The notes under the pieces are model-generated. The model was not told the DNA's origin. It saw nothing but the letters and a program-made list of their open reading frames with translations, and made no database searches. A stretch of DNA of 14,388 nucleotides from Parelusimicrobium sp031549165 (GTDB lineage: Bacteria > Elusimicrobiota > Elusimicrobia > Elusimicrobiales > Elusimicrobiaceae), in assembly GCA_031549165.1 (NCBI GenBank), contig JAVBQE010000136.1, positions 1 to 14,388 of the forward strand. Reading direction: 5' to 3'. Made by a program: the position numbers and the translations under genes. Positions 5,669-12,718 of this stretch are shown here, piece after piece (position 1 is the first letter of the stretch; each line of letters begins with the position of its first letter).

Positions 5669-7202
5669 CTGTTTTCTCCTCTGTAGGGTGATATTCTTTG
5701 GCAAAGTTTTCTAGGGCGGCTATTAATTTGTCTGACAACTCTTTGCTGAGCTCTTTGGCCGCGGCAAGCTCGTCCATTAAAGCTTTTTCCTGCGCTCTAA
5801 AATAGGCAATAACTTTGCGCTCATAATCTTTTACTTTTTTTACTTCCACATTATCTAAGAAGCCGTTGGTGCCTGCAAAAATAATTAGCACCTGGTCTTC
5901 CACGTTCATCGGTTTGTACTGGTCCTGCTTCAAAATTTCGGTAATCCTCTGCCCGCGTGCAATCTGGTCCTGCGACTGCTTGTCCAGCTCGCTTCCAAAC
6001 TGCGCAAACGCCGCAAGCTCGGCGTACTGCGCCATATCTATACGAAGCGTACCGGCCACGGAACGCATAGTCCTCTTCTGCGCGCTGCCACCCACGCGAG
6101 ACACTGAAAGGCCTGCGTTAATAGCCGGCTTCATCCCACTGTGGAAAAGGCCGGACTCTAAATAAATCTGCCCGTCGGTAATAGAAATTACGTTTGTAGG
6201 AATGTAGGCGGACATATCGTTAGCCTGCGTTTCAATAATAGGTAAAGCGGTTAAAGAGCCTGCGCCGTTTTTGTCCGACAATTTGCACGCGCGCTCTAAA
6301 AGGCGGGAGTGCAAATAAAATACGTCGCCCGGGTAAGCCTCGCGGCCCGGCGGTCTTCTTAATAGAAGCGACATCTGGCGGTAAGCCTGTGCGTGCTTGG
6401 ACAAATCGTCATAAATAATAAGCACGTCTTTACCTTTCCACATAAAATATTCGCCCATAGCGCACGCGGCGTAAGGCGCGGTGTATAAAAGAGAAGCCGG
6501 GTCCGCCGCCGTGGCGGACACTACTATGGTGTAGTCCATGGCTCCGTAATCCGTCAAAGTCTGCACTACCTGGGCCACTGTGCTCTGCTTTTGGCCGATA
6601 GCTGCGTAAATGCAGATGGCTCTGTCTTTAGGGTCTAAATTTTTCTGGTTTATTATCGCGTCAATAGCTATGGCGGTTTTGCCTGTCTGGCGGTCGCCTA
6701 CAATAAGCTCTCTCTGCCCTTTGCCGATGGGTACCAGTGAGTCAATAGCTTTTAAACCTGTTTGCAAAGGCTGTTTAACCGGCTGGCGCTCTACCACGCC
6801 GGGGGCTACTACTTCCATAGGGCGGGTTTCGGTGGTTTTTATATCGCCTTTGCCGTCTAAGGCAATGCCTAAAGGGTTTACCACTCTGCCGAGCAAAGCG
6901 TCTCCCACGGGGATGGAGATAACCTCGCCTGTTCTTGTAACAGGGTCGCCCTCTTCTACAAGTGCGTCGTCTCCCATAAGCACGGCGCCTACGTTGTCAT
7001 ACTCCAGGTTTAAGGCAAGGCCGCGCACGCCGTTAGGAAAGCTCAACAGCTCGCCTGCCACCGCGTTTCTAAGGCCGTAAATTCTGGCAATGCCGTCGCC
7101 CACGCTGAGCACGGTGCCTGTTTCTTTAATGTCCGCCCCGGCGTTAAAGCCGGTTATTTTTTCTTTAATTATACTTGTAATTTCTTCTGCCTTAAGAGCC
7201 AT
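5655..7202 (-). CDS. atpA: F1 ATP synthase alpha subunit
   Basis: The 515-residue protein has normal alpha length and order. The N-terminal crown runs to about residue 95. Walker A is GDRQTGKT (169-176), YAAIGQKQSTVAQ lies at about 199-211, and SVSRVGGSAQ carries the arginine finger at about R369. The C-terminal domain contains FAQFGSELDKQSQ. The start has AGGTGG about 8 nt upstream. Alpha carries the non-catalytic nucleotide sites and the delta contact. The charged tail HPTEEKTDEKQ contains the ribosome binding site of the epimerase gene, whose start lies inside the last codons. atpG would normally come next but is displaced by two foreign genes. A short palindromic repeat lies just upstream, between atpH and atpA. 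Confidence 0.98.
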   Translation of the reverse strand: MALKAEEITSIIKEKITGFNAGADIKETGTVLSVGDGIARIYGLRNAVAGELLSFPNGVRGLALNLEYDNVGAVLMGDDALVEEGDPVTRTGEVISIPVGDALLGRVVNPLGIALDGKGDIKTTETRPMEVVAPGVVERQPVKQPLQTGLKAIDSLVPIGKGQRELIVGDRQTGKTAIAIDAIINQKNLDPKDRAICIYAAIGQKQSTVAQVVQTLTDYGAMDYTIVVSATAADPASLLYTAPYAACAMGEYFMWKGKDVLIIYDDLSKHAQAYRQMSLLLRRPPGREAYPGDVFYLHSRLLERACKLSDKNGAGSLTALPIIETQANDMSAYIPTNVISITDGQIYLESGLFHSGMKPAINAGLSVSRVGGSAQKRTMRSVAGTLRIDMAQYAELAAFAQFGSELDKQSQDQIARGQRITEILKQDQYKPMNVEDQVLIIFAGTNGFLDNVEVKKVKDYERKVIAYFRAQEKALMDELAAAKELSKELSDKLIAALENFAKEYHPTEEKTDEKQ

Positions 7203-7228
7203 ATTTGTTCCACCTAAATTTAATGATA

Positions 7229-7254
7229 GGATCCTTCGCTGCGCTCAGGATGAC
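7229..7254. repeat. Short palindromic intergenic repeat between atpH and atpA
   Basis: The sequence reads GGATCCTTCGCTGCGCTCAG followed by GATGAC. ATCCT (7231-7235) pairs with AGGAT (7247-7251) around a GC-rich loop. It resembles the widespread intergenic motif GTCATCCTGAGCGAAGCGAAGG (from memory; here read on the minus strand). It is not the same unit as 1772-1885 but is of the same kind. Confidence 0.5.
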
Positions 7255-7264
7255 AGCAGAGCCG

Positions 7265-7780
7265 TCACCTCAGAATATTCTTTAATCTTTCAAGCCCGCC
7301 CGCTACACTTGCGTCTATTACCACGGCTTCGTTTTTTATAAGTATGCCGCCGATAAGAGATTTGTCTTCTTTAAAACTTGCGCTTGCGGCGTTGCAGTTA
7401 AAAAATTTAACTGCGGCTTTTTTTATGTTTTCCTTCTCAATTTCGCTTAATTCATAAGCGCTGGTAACGCTTATTTCTGTTATGCCGAGGCGTTTATTTA
7501 TTATTGTTTGCGCCTCCCTGACTATAAGGCTTAGCATGCTAAGCCTTTTGTTTTCTATAAGCAAATTAAGAAAGTTTGCCATGTTTTTATTTGCGGCAAA
7601 AACTTCGTTAATAAATTTCTTCTTTACTTCTTTGGAGATAGTGGGGTTGAGAAGCGAAGGGGCGTTTTTAAGCCCCGCATCCGCCGCGTTTAAATCCGCG
7701 AGCAAAACGTCCGCCTTACCGTCTAACAGACAGTAAGCTTTGGCGTAACGCTGCGCGGCTAAAACATCGGACGGTTTCAT
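7265..7780 (-). CDS. atpH: F1 ATP synthase delta subunit
   Basis: The 171-residue protein matches delta (OSCP): an N-terminal helical bundle beginning AAQRYAKAYCLL, FLNLLIENKRLSMLSLIVRE in the middle and a C-terminal DKSLIGGILIKNEAVVIDASVAGGLERLKNIL, which is the family signature region. It links alpha to the peripheral stalk b subunit. Its ATG overlaps the atpF stop as TAATG (7782-7778). After its stop there is a 62-nt gap to atpA holding a short palindromic repeat and the atpA ribosome binding site. Confidence 0.94.
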   Translation of the reverse strand: MKPSDVLAAQRYAKAYCLLDGKADVLLADLNAADAGLKNAPSLLNPTISKEVKKKFINEVFAANKNMANFLNLLIENKRLSMLSLIVREAQTIINKRLGITEISVTSAYELSEIEKENIKKAAVKFFNCNAASASFKEDKSLIGGILIKNEAVVIDASVAGGLERLKNILR

Positions 7781-8280
7781 TAGCTGTGCCCCTTTTCTAT
7801 TTCTTTAAGCAAATTTTCTATATTTCTGCCGTCTTCATCTTTGGTGTTTTTGGAAGAAATAAATTTGCCGGCTGCCAGAAGTGAAATGTCTACTATTTCT
7901 TTTTTGGCGGCGGAAATAACTTTTTGCTTTTCCGCTTCCAGCTGCGCTGCGCCAGTCTTTAAAATATTATCCGCGGTATCTTTGGCTTCACTAAGCATAG
8001 CCTCTTTTTCACGCGCCGCCATGGCAAGCGCGCTGTCCATCCGTGCTTTGGCCTCAGCGGCAATATTTTTAAGACGTTCTTCTAATTCGTTTTTTATGCT
8101 TTCTGCCGCCGCGCGCGCGCTTTGCGCCTGTTGTTTGTCATTAGCAATTTTTTGTTCGCGCTCTTCAAGCATCTTGATCATGGGCTTCCACGCGAACTTG
8201 CCTAAAATAACAACAAGTATCAGAAAGTTAACTATTGTCCAGAACATCAGCCCGAAATCCGGGCTAAGCAGCTTATCCAT
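7780..8280 (-). CDS. atpF: F0 ATP synthase b subunit
   Basis: The 166-residue protein starts with a single membrane helix (about residues 9-27, FGLMFWTIVNFLILVVILGK). A long charged coiled coil rich in Ala, Lys and Glu follows to near residue 140, with KPMIKMLEEREQKI at its start. This is the b-subunit layout: membrane anchor plus peripheral stator stalk that dimerises and binds delta. The start is 2 nt after the atpE stop, and the stop overlaps the atpH start. There is a single b gene and no b'. Confidence 0.95.
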   Translation of the reverse strand: MDKLLSPDFGLMFWTIVNFLILVVILGKFAWKPMIKMLEEREQKIANDKQQAQSARAAAESIKNELEERLKNIAAEAKARMDSALAMAAREKEAMLSEAKDTADNILKTGAAQLEAEKQKVISAAKKEIVDISLLAAGKFISSKNTKDEDGRNIENLLKEIEKGHS

Positions 8281-8282
8281 AA

Positions 8283-8501
8283 TTATTTAAGTACGACGAG
8301 TAAGCAGGTAACAACCGCTAAGAACGCCACACCTTCAATTAACGCCGCTGCGATAATCATGGTGGTTCTTATGCCGCCTGCGGCTTCCGGTTGACGGGCT
8401 GAGCCTTCCGCCGCCGCCGCGCCTATTTTACCAATACCAAATGCAGCTCCAAACACCGCTATGCCCGCCCCGATGGCGGCGCCTAAGTATGCTAGTTCCA
8501 T
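8283..8501 (-). CDS. atpE: F0 ATP synthase c subunit (ring subunit)
   Basis: The 72-residue protein is a two-helix hairpin. Helix 1 is glycine- and alanine-rich, the polar loop is ARQPEA (35-40), and helix 2 carries the ion-binding carboxylate E56 in AALIEGVAFLAV. Sodium-type rings usually have a Gln in helix 1 at the position aligned with I24, and Ser-Thr after the Glu. Here those positions are Ile and Gly-Val, so a proton ring is the better inference. Subunits assemble into the rotating ring. It sits between atpB and atpF with tight spacing, preceded by AAAGGAGAAAG. Confidence 0.96.
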   Translation of the reverse strand: MELAYLGAAIGAGIAVFGAAFGIGKIGAAAAEGSARQPEAAGGIRTTMIIAAALIEGVAFLAVVTCLLVVLK

Positions 8502-8513
8502 TTTCTTTCTCCT

Positions 8514-9257
8514 TTAGTGCGGGTGTATTACTGCACCCGTAAATATTGCTGTTAACATCGTAAATACATACGCTTGTATGAATACAACTAAAATTTCTAA
8601 AACATTAATAAATAAGCTCATGCCCGCAACAGGTAAGCTTACACCTAGTCCTATATAAGGACTCATCGCGCCGAAAATAAAAATCATGCCGATAAGCGAA
8701 ATTAAAATAATGTGCCCCGCTATCATGTTGGCAAAAAGACGGATACACAAAGCCATTGTTTTGGTAAGCAGGCCGATAACCTCCAGCGGAAACACAAGCG
8801 GTATCAGCCACCACGGCGTGCCGTGCGGAATAAAAGTTTTAAGGTAGCCTATGGGCCCCTGCATAAGAATACCCGTCAAATTAATAAGTAAAAACGTAGA
8901 AAGCGCAAGGCCTGCAGTAACTGAAATATTGCCCGTAGCGCTGCGGCCATAAGGTATCATGCCGCCGATATTTGCTATTAAAATAAAAATAAAAAGAGTG
9001 CAGAAATAAGGCGTAAATTTATGCCCCTCTTCACCCATGTTAGGTATTAAAATGCCGTCTCTTATAAAAACCACTATTCCTTCCACCGCGGTAAAAGCAA
9101 CCGCAGGTTTTTTATATTTGACAATTATCGGAAGCAAAACACACAGCAGAATGCTTACCACCCACAAAGCCACCATATCCGCGCTTACCGCAAGGCCAAA
9201 AAGTTTAAAGCCTACGCCGAAGTTTATTAAATGGTGCTCCAACATTTCCAGTATCAT
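8514..9257 (-). CDS. atpB: F0 ATP synthase a subunit
   Basis: I place the start at 9257 (MILEMLEHHLINFG, 247 residues). This ATG overlaps the stop of the preceding small gene as ATGA, while a longer reading from 9314 would lie inside that gene and add a non-membrane tail. The protein has five to six hydrophobic helices, NIGGMIPYGRSATGNISVT in the middle and MALCIRLFANMIAGH with the essential arginine (R173 from this start), then a last helix QAYVFTMLTAIFTGAVIH. Subunit a forms the half-channels next to the c ring. atpE follows 12 nt downstream. Confidence 0.95.
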   Translation of the reverse strand: MILEMLEHHLINFGVGFKLFGLAVSADMVALWVVSILLCVLLPIIVKYKKPAVAFTAVEGIVVFIRDGILIPNMGEEGHKFTPYFCTLFIFILIANIGGMIPYGRSATGNISVTAGLALSTFLLINLTGILMQGPIGYLKTFIPHGTPWWLIPLVFPLEVIGLLTKTMALCIRLFANMIAGHIILISLIGMIFIFGAMSPYIGLGVSLPVAGMSLFINVLEILVVFIQAYVFTMLTAIFTGAVIHPH

Positions 9258-9448
9258 TTTTTCACACTCTTGATAACAAAATACATGGCCGCCGCAAAAC
9301 CTATCGCGCTGCAAAGCAAAGTAAACAAAGGCATAGTGCCAAAATGTTTGTCCGCCTTAAACCCGCCGAAGAAAGAAAGCCCCATAATAATGGCCATTTG
9401 TATGCCTAAGGACGTAGCCTTGGCCATGGCGTTGCGCTCACCCTTCAT
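9254..9448 (-). CDS. AtpI/AtpZ-like F0F1 accessory membrane protein
   Basis: The 64-residue protein has two membrane helices (about 13-30 and 40-60), with GLSFFGGFKADKHFGTMP between them. This is the pattern of the small 'ATPase gene 1' proteins (AtpI/AtpZ/AtpR group) encoded ahead of F-ATPase operons, which are linked to c-ring assembly or to Mg/Ca transport. The start forms TGATG with the stop of the upstream membrane protein, and the stop forms ATGA with atpB, so it is tightly coupled on both sides. A second Met at residue 8 is possible but less well placed. Confidence 0.8.
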   Translation of the reverse strand: MKGERNAMAKATSLGIQMAIIMGLSFFGGFKADKHFGTMPLFTLLCSAIGFAAAMYFVIKSVKK

Positions 9449-10095
9449 CAGTGTCCGTGCCCTAAAACTTCTGTTAAATTAAGAAGCACTCCGCAAATTA
9501 GAATTACCGCACCTGCAAAAGCATGTCCGTATTTTTCAACCCGTTTAAAGGAAATAAATTTGAAACCGTAAAAGCCTAATGACACCATGGCACACATTGT
9601 TATTACGGTAGACAGGCTGAAGGCTGCGGCAATAAGGCTAATCATAATATAGCTTTTTTCTATGGCCGACGCCATCATAAACGGCAGCCACACTTCGCAG
9701 GGCGTTATCAAAAAGATTATAAAAAGCGCTAAAACCGTTCGCCCGCTGGACTGGTCTATATGGTGGTGATGGTTATGGTGCAGCACCGCATGGCGCATGC
9801 CCCATACCATATAAACAAGACCAAAAAGTATAAGCGCCCAGGCTGCCACATTGGCGCGATATCCGTCAAAAATCTCTATACTGCTCAACGCAAAACCCAG
9901 CGCCACGCCTACTAACCCTAAACTAACGGAACTTATTATATGCGCAAGGCCGCATAGCAATGTTACGCCTATGGTTTTAGCGTAACTCCACCCACGCACC
10001 TTTGCAATAATTACAAATGGCAGATAATGGTTTGGCGCCAGCATTGTGTGCACTATTCCTATCCCCATTGCACTGATAAGTAGAGCTAAGTTCAT
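9448..10095 (-). CDS. NicO/UreH-like multi-pass membrane protein
   Basis: The 215-residue protein has about six membrane helices. GIVHTMLAPNHYLPF (13-27) matches the first-helix pattern GLxHxxxGPDHxxxx of UreH/NicO-type nickel or cobalt transporters and relatives, but with Asn for the usual Asp. A second GLAHIISS is at 49-56, and TPCEVWLPFMMAS (131-143) resembles the conserved Pro-Cys helix of the group. A loop at 102-112 carries seven His (RHAVLHHNHHHHID), and the C-terminus ends GHGH, suggesting metal handling. The substrate cannot be read from the sequence. The start overlaps the glycosyltransferase stop as ATGA, and the stop overlaps the AtpI-like start, so it is cotranscribed with them. 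Confidence 0.65.
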   Translation of the reverse strand: MNLALLISAMGIGIVHTMLAPNHYLPFVIIAKVRGWSYAKTIGVTLLCGLAHIISSVSLGLVGVALGFALSSIEIFDGYRANVAAWALILFGLVYMVWGMRHAVLHHNHHHHIDQSSGRTVLALFIIFLITPCEVWLPFMMASAIEKSYIMISLIAAAFSLSTVITMCAMVSLGFYGFKFISFKRVEKYGHAFAGAVILICGVLLNLTEVLGHGH

Positions 10096-11294
10096 TTTTT
10101 ATCATCCATTAACATATTAAAAAGCTGTAAAATATCTCTTACGTGCCGGGTAGTTAAAAAGTTATCTTTAACATTCTGCCTGCCCGCGCGGCCCAGTTCC
10201 GCGCCGTAAGCGGGCGTTCTTAAAAGTTTTTTAAGCTGTGTAGCACAGCCTTGTTTGCTGTTGCACAATAATCCCGTCACGCCGTCCACCACCTGCATAG
10301 GCAGGCCGCCAACATCGGAGGCGACAACAGCGCGCTCCTTCCACAACGCTTCCGTAACACTAAGGCCAAAGCCTTCCTTTATACTTTTTTGAAGCACTAT
10401 ATCCGCGCCTCTTTGGAGCGCGTTAATTTCAATATCGTTATGTTCAAGCATTAAAACGTAAACATCTTTCATCTCGGCGGCTTTATCAAGCGTCTGGCGG
10501 TGTGTTTCGGCCGCGTCTTCCGATTTGTCTATTTCATAACCGGCTAAAACGAGCGCCACATCAAACTCTTTTTTTACTTCTGCAAAAACGTCCAACACGC
10601 CCAAAGGGTCTTTGATAGCGTCAAAGCGGCCGAGCTGCAAAATTATTTTTTTGTTGCGCGGGATTTTATATTTTTTATAAACCGCGTCCACTTCATCCTT
10701 AGTTAAAGGCTTATTTTTATCCGAAAGAGGGTCTATTGACGGCATTAAACTGCGCATAGGCGCGGTAATTTTGGGGAAAAACGTAGGCATAGAAAATAAG
10801 CATAAATCATACGCTTCCATGTAAGGCTTTAAAAAAGAAATTAGCTTTTTGTTACCGTTAGAAAAGTCTAAATGCGCACGCCACGCCATCTTTTTAAACA
10901 TGCTTTTATATTTAACTAAAGAAAGCGGGTGTATATCTTCTACAAAACACAAGTCCCCCTCCTTTAAAGAAGCGCGCGCGATGTAGGAGGAGTAGCTTTC
11001 ATAAACCTTAAGATCTTCATCAGAAATTTGGAAAAACGGGTCATGCACGGCCTTATAAAAACGGTTAACTGCGGTAATAAAATCATCCGGCATATTAAGC
11101 TCAACTAAGGACACCTTTATTCCCAAATCTTCAACTAAAGGCAAAAGCCCCTGACGCATGGACTCTATGCCCCCGGTGCCCAGCTTATTAATAACCACAT
11201 TCGCACGCACGCCGGCAAGCCTGGCGGCAAGCTGCTTTATATAATCCAGCTCTTCTTTAGTGGTAAACTCTAAGTATTTATCTATTCTGCTCAT
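10092..11294 (-). CDS. GT4 glycosyltransferase, trehalose-synthase (TreT)-like
   Basis: The 400-residue GT-B enzyme has an N-terminal domain with GTGGIESMRQGLLPLVEDLG (39-58), WRAHLDFS (138-145) and a hinge. The C-terminal nucleotide-sugar domain has ILQLGRFDAIKDPLGVLDVF (218-237) and the retaining GT4 motif EGFGLSVTE (E307 and E315), then ASDVGGLPMQVVDGVTGLL. The order GGxxEML-like, WRxHID-like and RFDxxKDP resembles TreT-type trehalose synthases, which join NDP-glucose and glucose; another retaining glucosyl transfer is possible. It begins inside the end of tilS (17-nt overlap) and its stop overlaps the next gene. Confidence 0.8.
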   Translation of the reverse strand: MSRIDKYLEFTTKEELDYIKQLAARLAGVRANVVINKLGTGGIESMRQGLLPLVEDLGIKVSLVELNMPDDFITAVNRFYKAVHDPFFQISDEDLKVYESYSSYIARASLKEGDLCFVEDIHPLSLVKYKSMFKKMAWRAHLDFSNGNKKLISFLKPYMEAYDLCLFSMPTFFPKITAPMRSLMPSIDPLSDKNKPLTKDEVDAVYKKYKIPRNKKIILQLGRFDAIKDPLGVLDVFAEVKKEFDVALVLAGYEIDKSEDAAETHRQTLDKAAEMKDVYVLMLEHNDIEINALQRGADIVLQKSIKEGFGLSVTEALWKERAVVASDVGGLPMQVVDGVTGLLCNSKQGCATQLKKLLRTPAYGAELGRAGRQNVKDNFLTTRHVRDILQLFNMLMDDKK

Positions 11295-12009
11295 ACATGC
11301 GCTCTATATCTTTGGAAAAGAGGTAAATATGCTCTTTAAGCTTAGGCTGTTTCTGCTCAAGCAATGGGATTAACCGGGCGCGAACCCAGTTGCGGGTATA
11401 AATATCGTCAGAATTTGACGCATCTTCCACAAATACTATTCTATTAAATTTTGCATAATTTAAAACATCATTTTTAGTAATGTTAAGGAACGGGCGCACA
11501 ATCTCTGTTCCGGCGTTAAGCGGCCGCCTTAAAGGAATGCCGCATAAACCTTTGGCGTTTGTACCGCGCAAAATGTTTAGAAACACTGTTTCCACATGGT
11601 CGTCCAAATGGTGGGCAAGGGCAACTTTGTTAGCTTTAACTTTTTTGGCTATTTTTTCAAAAGCGGCGTAGCGCGCTTTGCGCGCGGCATGCTCAATGCT
11701 TAACTTATTGTCTTTAGCAATTTTTTTTACGTTTGCCTTTTCTACGTAACATTCAACATCTAAAGACTTACAAAACTTTTTGCTGAAGGCGGCATCCGCC
11801 GCGGCTTCTTTACGAAGACCGTGGTTTAAATGCACTGCAAAAACCTTAAAACTTTTTTTCTTTGAAAGGTAAACTAAAAAATGTAACAGACACACGCTGT
11901 CCACCCCACCCGATACGCCGACAAGGACTTTGTCTCCTCTCTTAAAAAGCGGCGCACAATGTTTTAAAAGTTTGGCCCAAACTTTGGCGTGGAATTGTTT
12001 TTCATTCAT
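11278..12009 (-). CDS. tilS: tRNA(Ile)-lysidine synthase, short form
   Basis: The N-type ATP pyrophosphatase has its PP-loop at SGGVDS (33-38), AVHLNHGLR (58-66), AHHLDDHVETVFLNILRGT (132-150) and VRPFLNITKNDVLNYA (171-186). It attaches lysine to C34 of the CAU-anticodon tRNA-Ile so that it reads AUA. At 243 residues it covers only the catalytic domain; E. coli TilS has over 400, with extra substrate-binding domains, while compact forms exist in other bacteria. The start is 38 bp from the divergent response regulator. No Shine-Dalgarno precedes the ATG, and a TATACT box lies only 8-14 nt from it, so the message may be leaderless. It is the likely first gene of the leftward block. Confidence 0.92.
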   Translation of the reverse strand: MNEKQFHAKVWAKLLKHCAPLFKRGDKVLVGVSGGVDSVCLLHFLVYLSKKKSFKVFAVHLNHGLRKEAAADAAFSKKFCKSLDVECYVEKANVKKIAKDNKLSIEHAARKARYAAFEKIAKKVKANKVALAHHLDDHVETVFLNILRGTNAKGLCGIPLRRPLNAGTEIVRPFLNITKNDVLNYAKFNRIVFVEDASNSDDIYTRNWVRARLIPLLEQKQPKLKEHIYLFSKDIERMYEQNR

Positions 12010-12017
12010 AAATATAT

Positions 12018-12025
12018 AGTATAAT
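12018..12025. promoter_or_regulatory. Overlapping divergent -10 boxes (response regulator / tilS)
   Basis: On the plus strand TATAAT (12020-12025) is a consensus -10, with TTGTTT (11995-12000, spacer 19) or TGTTTT (11996-12001, spacer 18) as a weak -35 inside the tilS start region. Transcription would begin near 12032, just before the AAGGAG at 12036-12041 that precedes the response regulator ATG. On the minus strand TATACT (12023-12018) overlaps it and would start transcription almost at the tilS ATG. Both polymerases could not occupy the site at once. Confidence 0.5.
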
Positions 12026-12047
12026 ATTTAAACTTAAGGAGTAAGAT

Positions 12048-12413
12048 ATGGCCAAAAGAATTGTAATAGTAGAAGACGAACCTAATATAGCAGATTTGGG
12101 TAAATTAATTTTAACGCGCTCCGGCTACGAAGTTACCGTGTGCGACAACGGCCGCGACGCCGTGGAAACAATCAGAAATGTAATGCCGCACCTTATTTTA
12201 TTAGACGTAATGCTCCCCGGCATAGACGGCAGCACCATAGCCAAACAATTGCGTGAAGATGAGCAGCTTTCCACAATACCTATAATAGTAACATCCGCGC
12301 TGGAAGAGTCCCGTGCATTATTTGCCGGCAACCCGCAGATAAGAGACTTCGCCTCCAAACCTTTCGCACTGAACGTACTCTTAGAAAAAGTAAAAAAAGC
12401 AATAGGCGACTAA
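12048..12413 (+). CDS. Single-domain response regulator (CheY-like receiver)
   Basis: The 121-residue protein is only a receiver domain. Acidic pocket E9-D10, phosphoacceptor D53 in LILLDVMLPGIDG, switch T82/S83 and K104 in SKPF are all present. There is no DNA-binding or enzymatic output domain, so it should signal by protein contact, as CheY, Spo0F or DivK do. The start has AAGGAG six bases upstream. It is monocistronic, with a TATAAT promoter in the divergent gap and an intrinsic terminator just after the stop. No histidine kinase is in the window, so its partner cannot be inferred. Confidence 0.93.
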   Translation: MAKRIVIVEDEPNIADLGKLILTRSGYEVTVCDNGRDAVETIRNVMPHLILLDVMLPGIDGSTIAKQLREDEQLSTIPIIVTSALEESRALFAGNPQIRDFASKPFALNVLLEKVKKAIGD

Positions 12414-12427
12414 ACAAAAAAAATTCC

Positions 12428-12461
12428 AAAAAACAGCCCTGAAAAACAGGGCTGTTTTTTT
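12428..12461 (+). terminator. Intrinsic terminator after response regulator
   Basis: CAGCCCTG (12434-12441) and CAGGGCTG (12447-12454) form a perfect 8-bp stem with an A5 loop, followed by seven T. Six A before the stem make it work as a potential bidirectional terminator. It begins about 20 nt after the response regulator stop. Confidence 0.93.
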
Positions 12462-12480
12462 ACGCCATTATAAAAAAGAT

Positions 12481-12626
12481 GTGCGCGCGACGCGCGCACC
12501 GCACGAAGCGAAGCAAGTGCGGCTCACAGGATTTTGCGCATATTCGCATTTTCTTCGGAGCGACAGCGTACTGTGGTGTACGTTAGTCTCCGAAAAAATG
12601 CGAATACGCGCAAAAGCCGAAGAGCC
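12481..12626. repeat. Palindrome-rich intergenic element
   Basis: Three nested or adjacent inverted repeats occur. GTGCGCGCG (12481-12489) and CGCGCGCAC (12491-12499) are perfect. CCGCAC (12499-12504) pairs with GTGCGG (12517-12522). A large imperfect palindrome has arms 12532-12560 and 12588-12615, differing by one base and one gap, extended outward by GGCTC (12521-12525) and GAGCC (12622-12626). The 27-nt centre can pair further around CGTAC/GTACG. No T run follows, so it is not a plain terminator, and no credible gene overlaps. It may be a dispersed repeat unit or a structured RNA. Confidence 0.6.
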
Positions 12627-12682
12627 AACCGCGCGGGCGCGGAGCAGCCCGCCATCAATTGAGTACTTCGTCCTCCTTTCTA

Positions 12683-12712
12683 TTGACAAACCCCAGCCAA
12701 AAATGCCATAAT
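12683..12712 (+). promoter_or_regulatory. Sigma-70-type promoter for rpsF operon
   Basis: The -35 is a consensus TTGACA (12683-12688). After an 18-nt spacer the -10 is CATAAT (12707-12712), preceded by TG at 12704-12705 as an extended -10 (TGnCATAAT). The start would be near 12719, giving a leader of about 210 nt before rpsF. Confidence 0.7.
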
Positions 12713-12718
12713 AACTAT

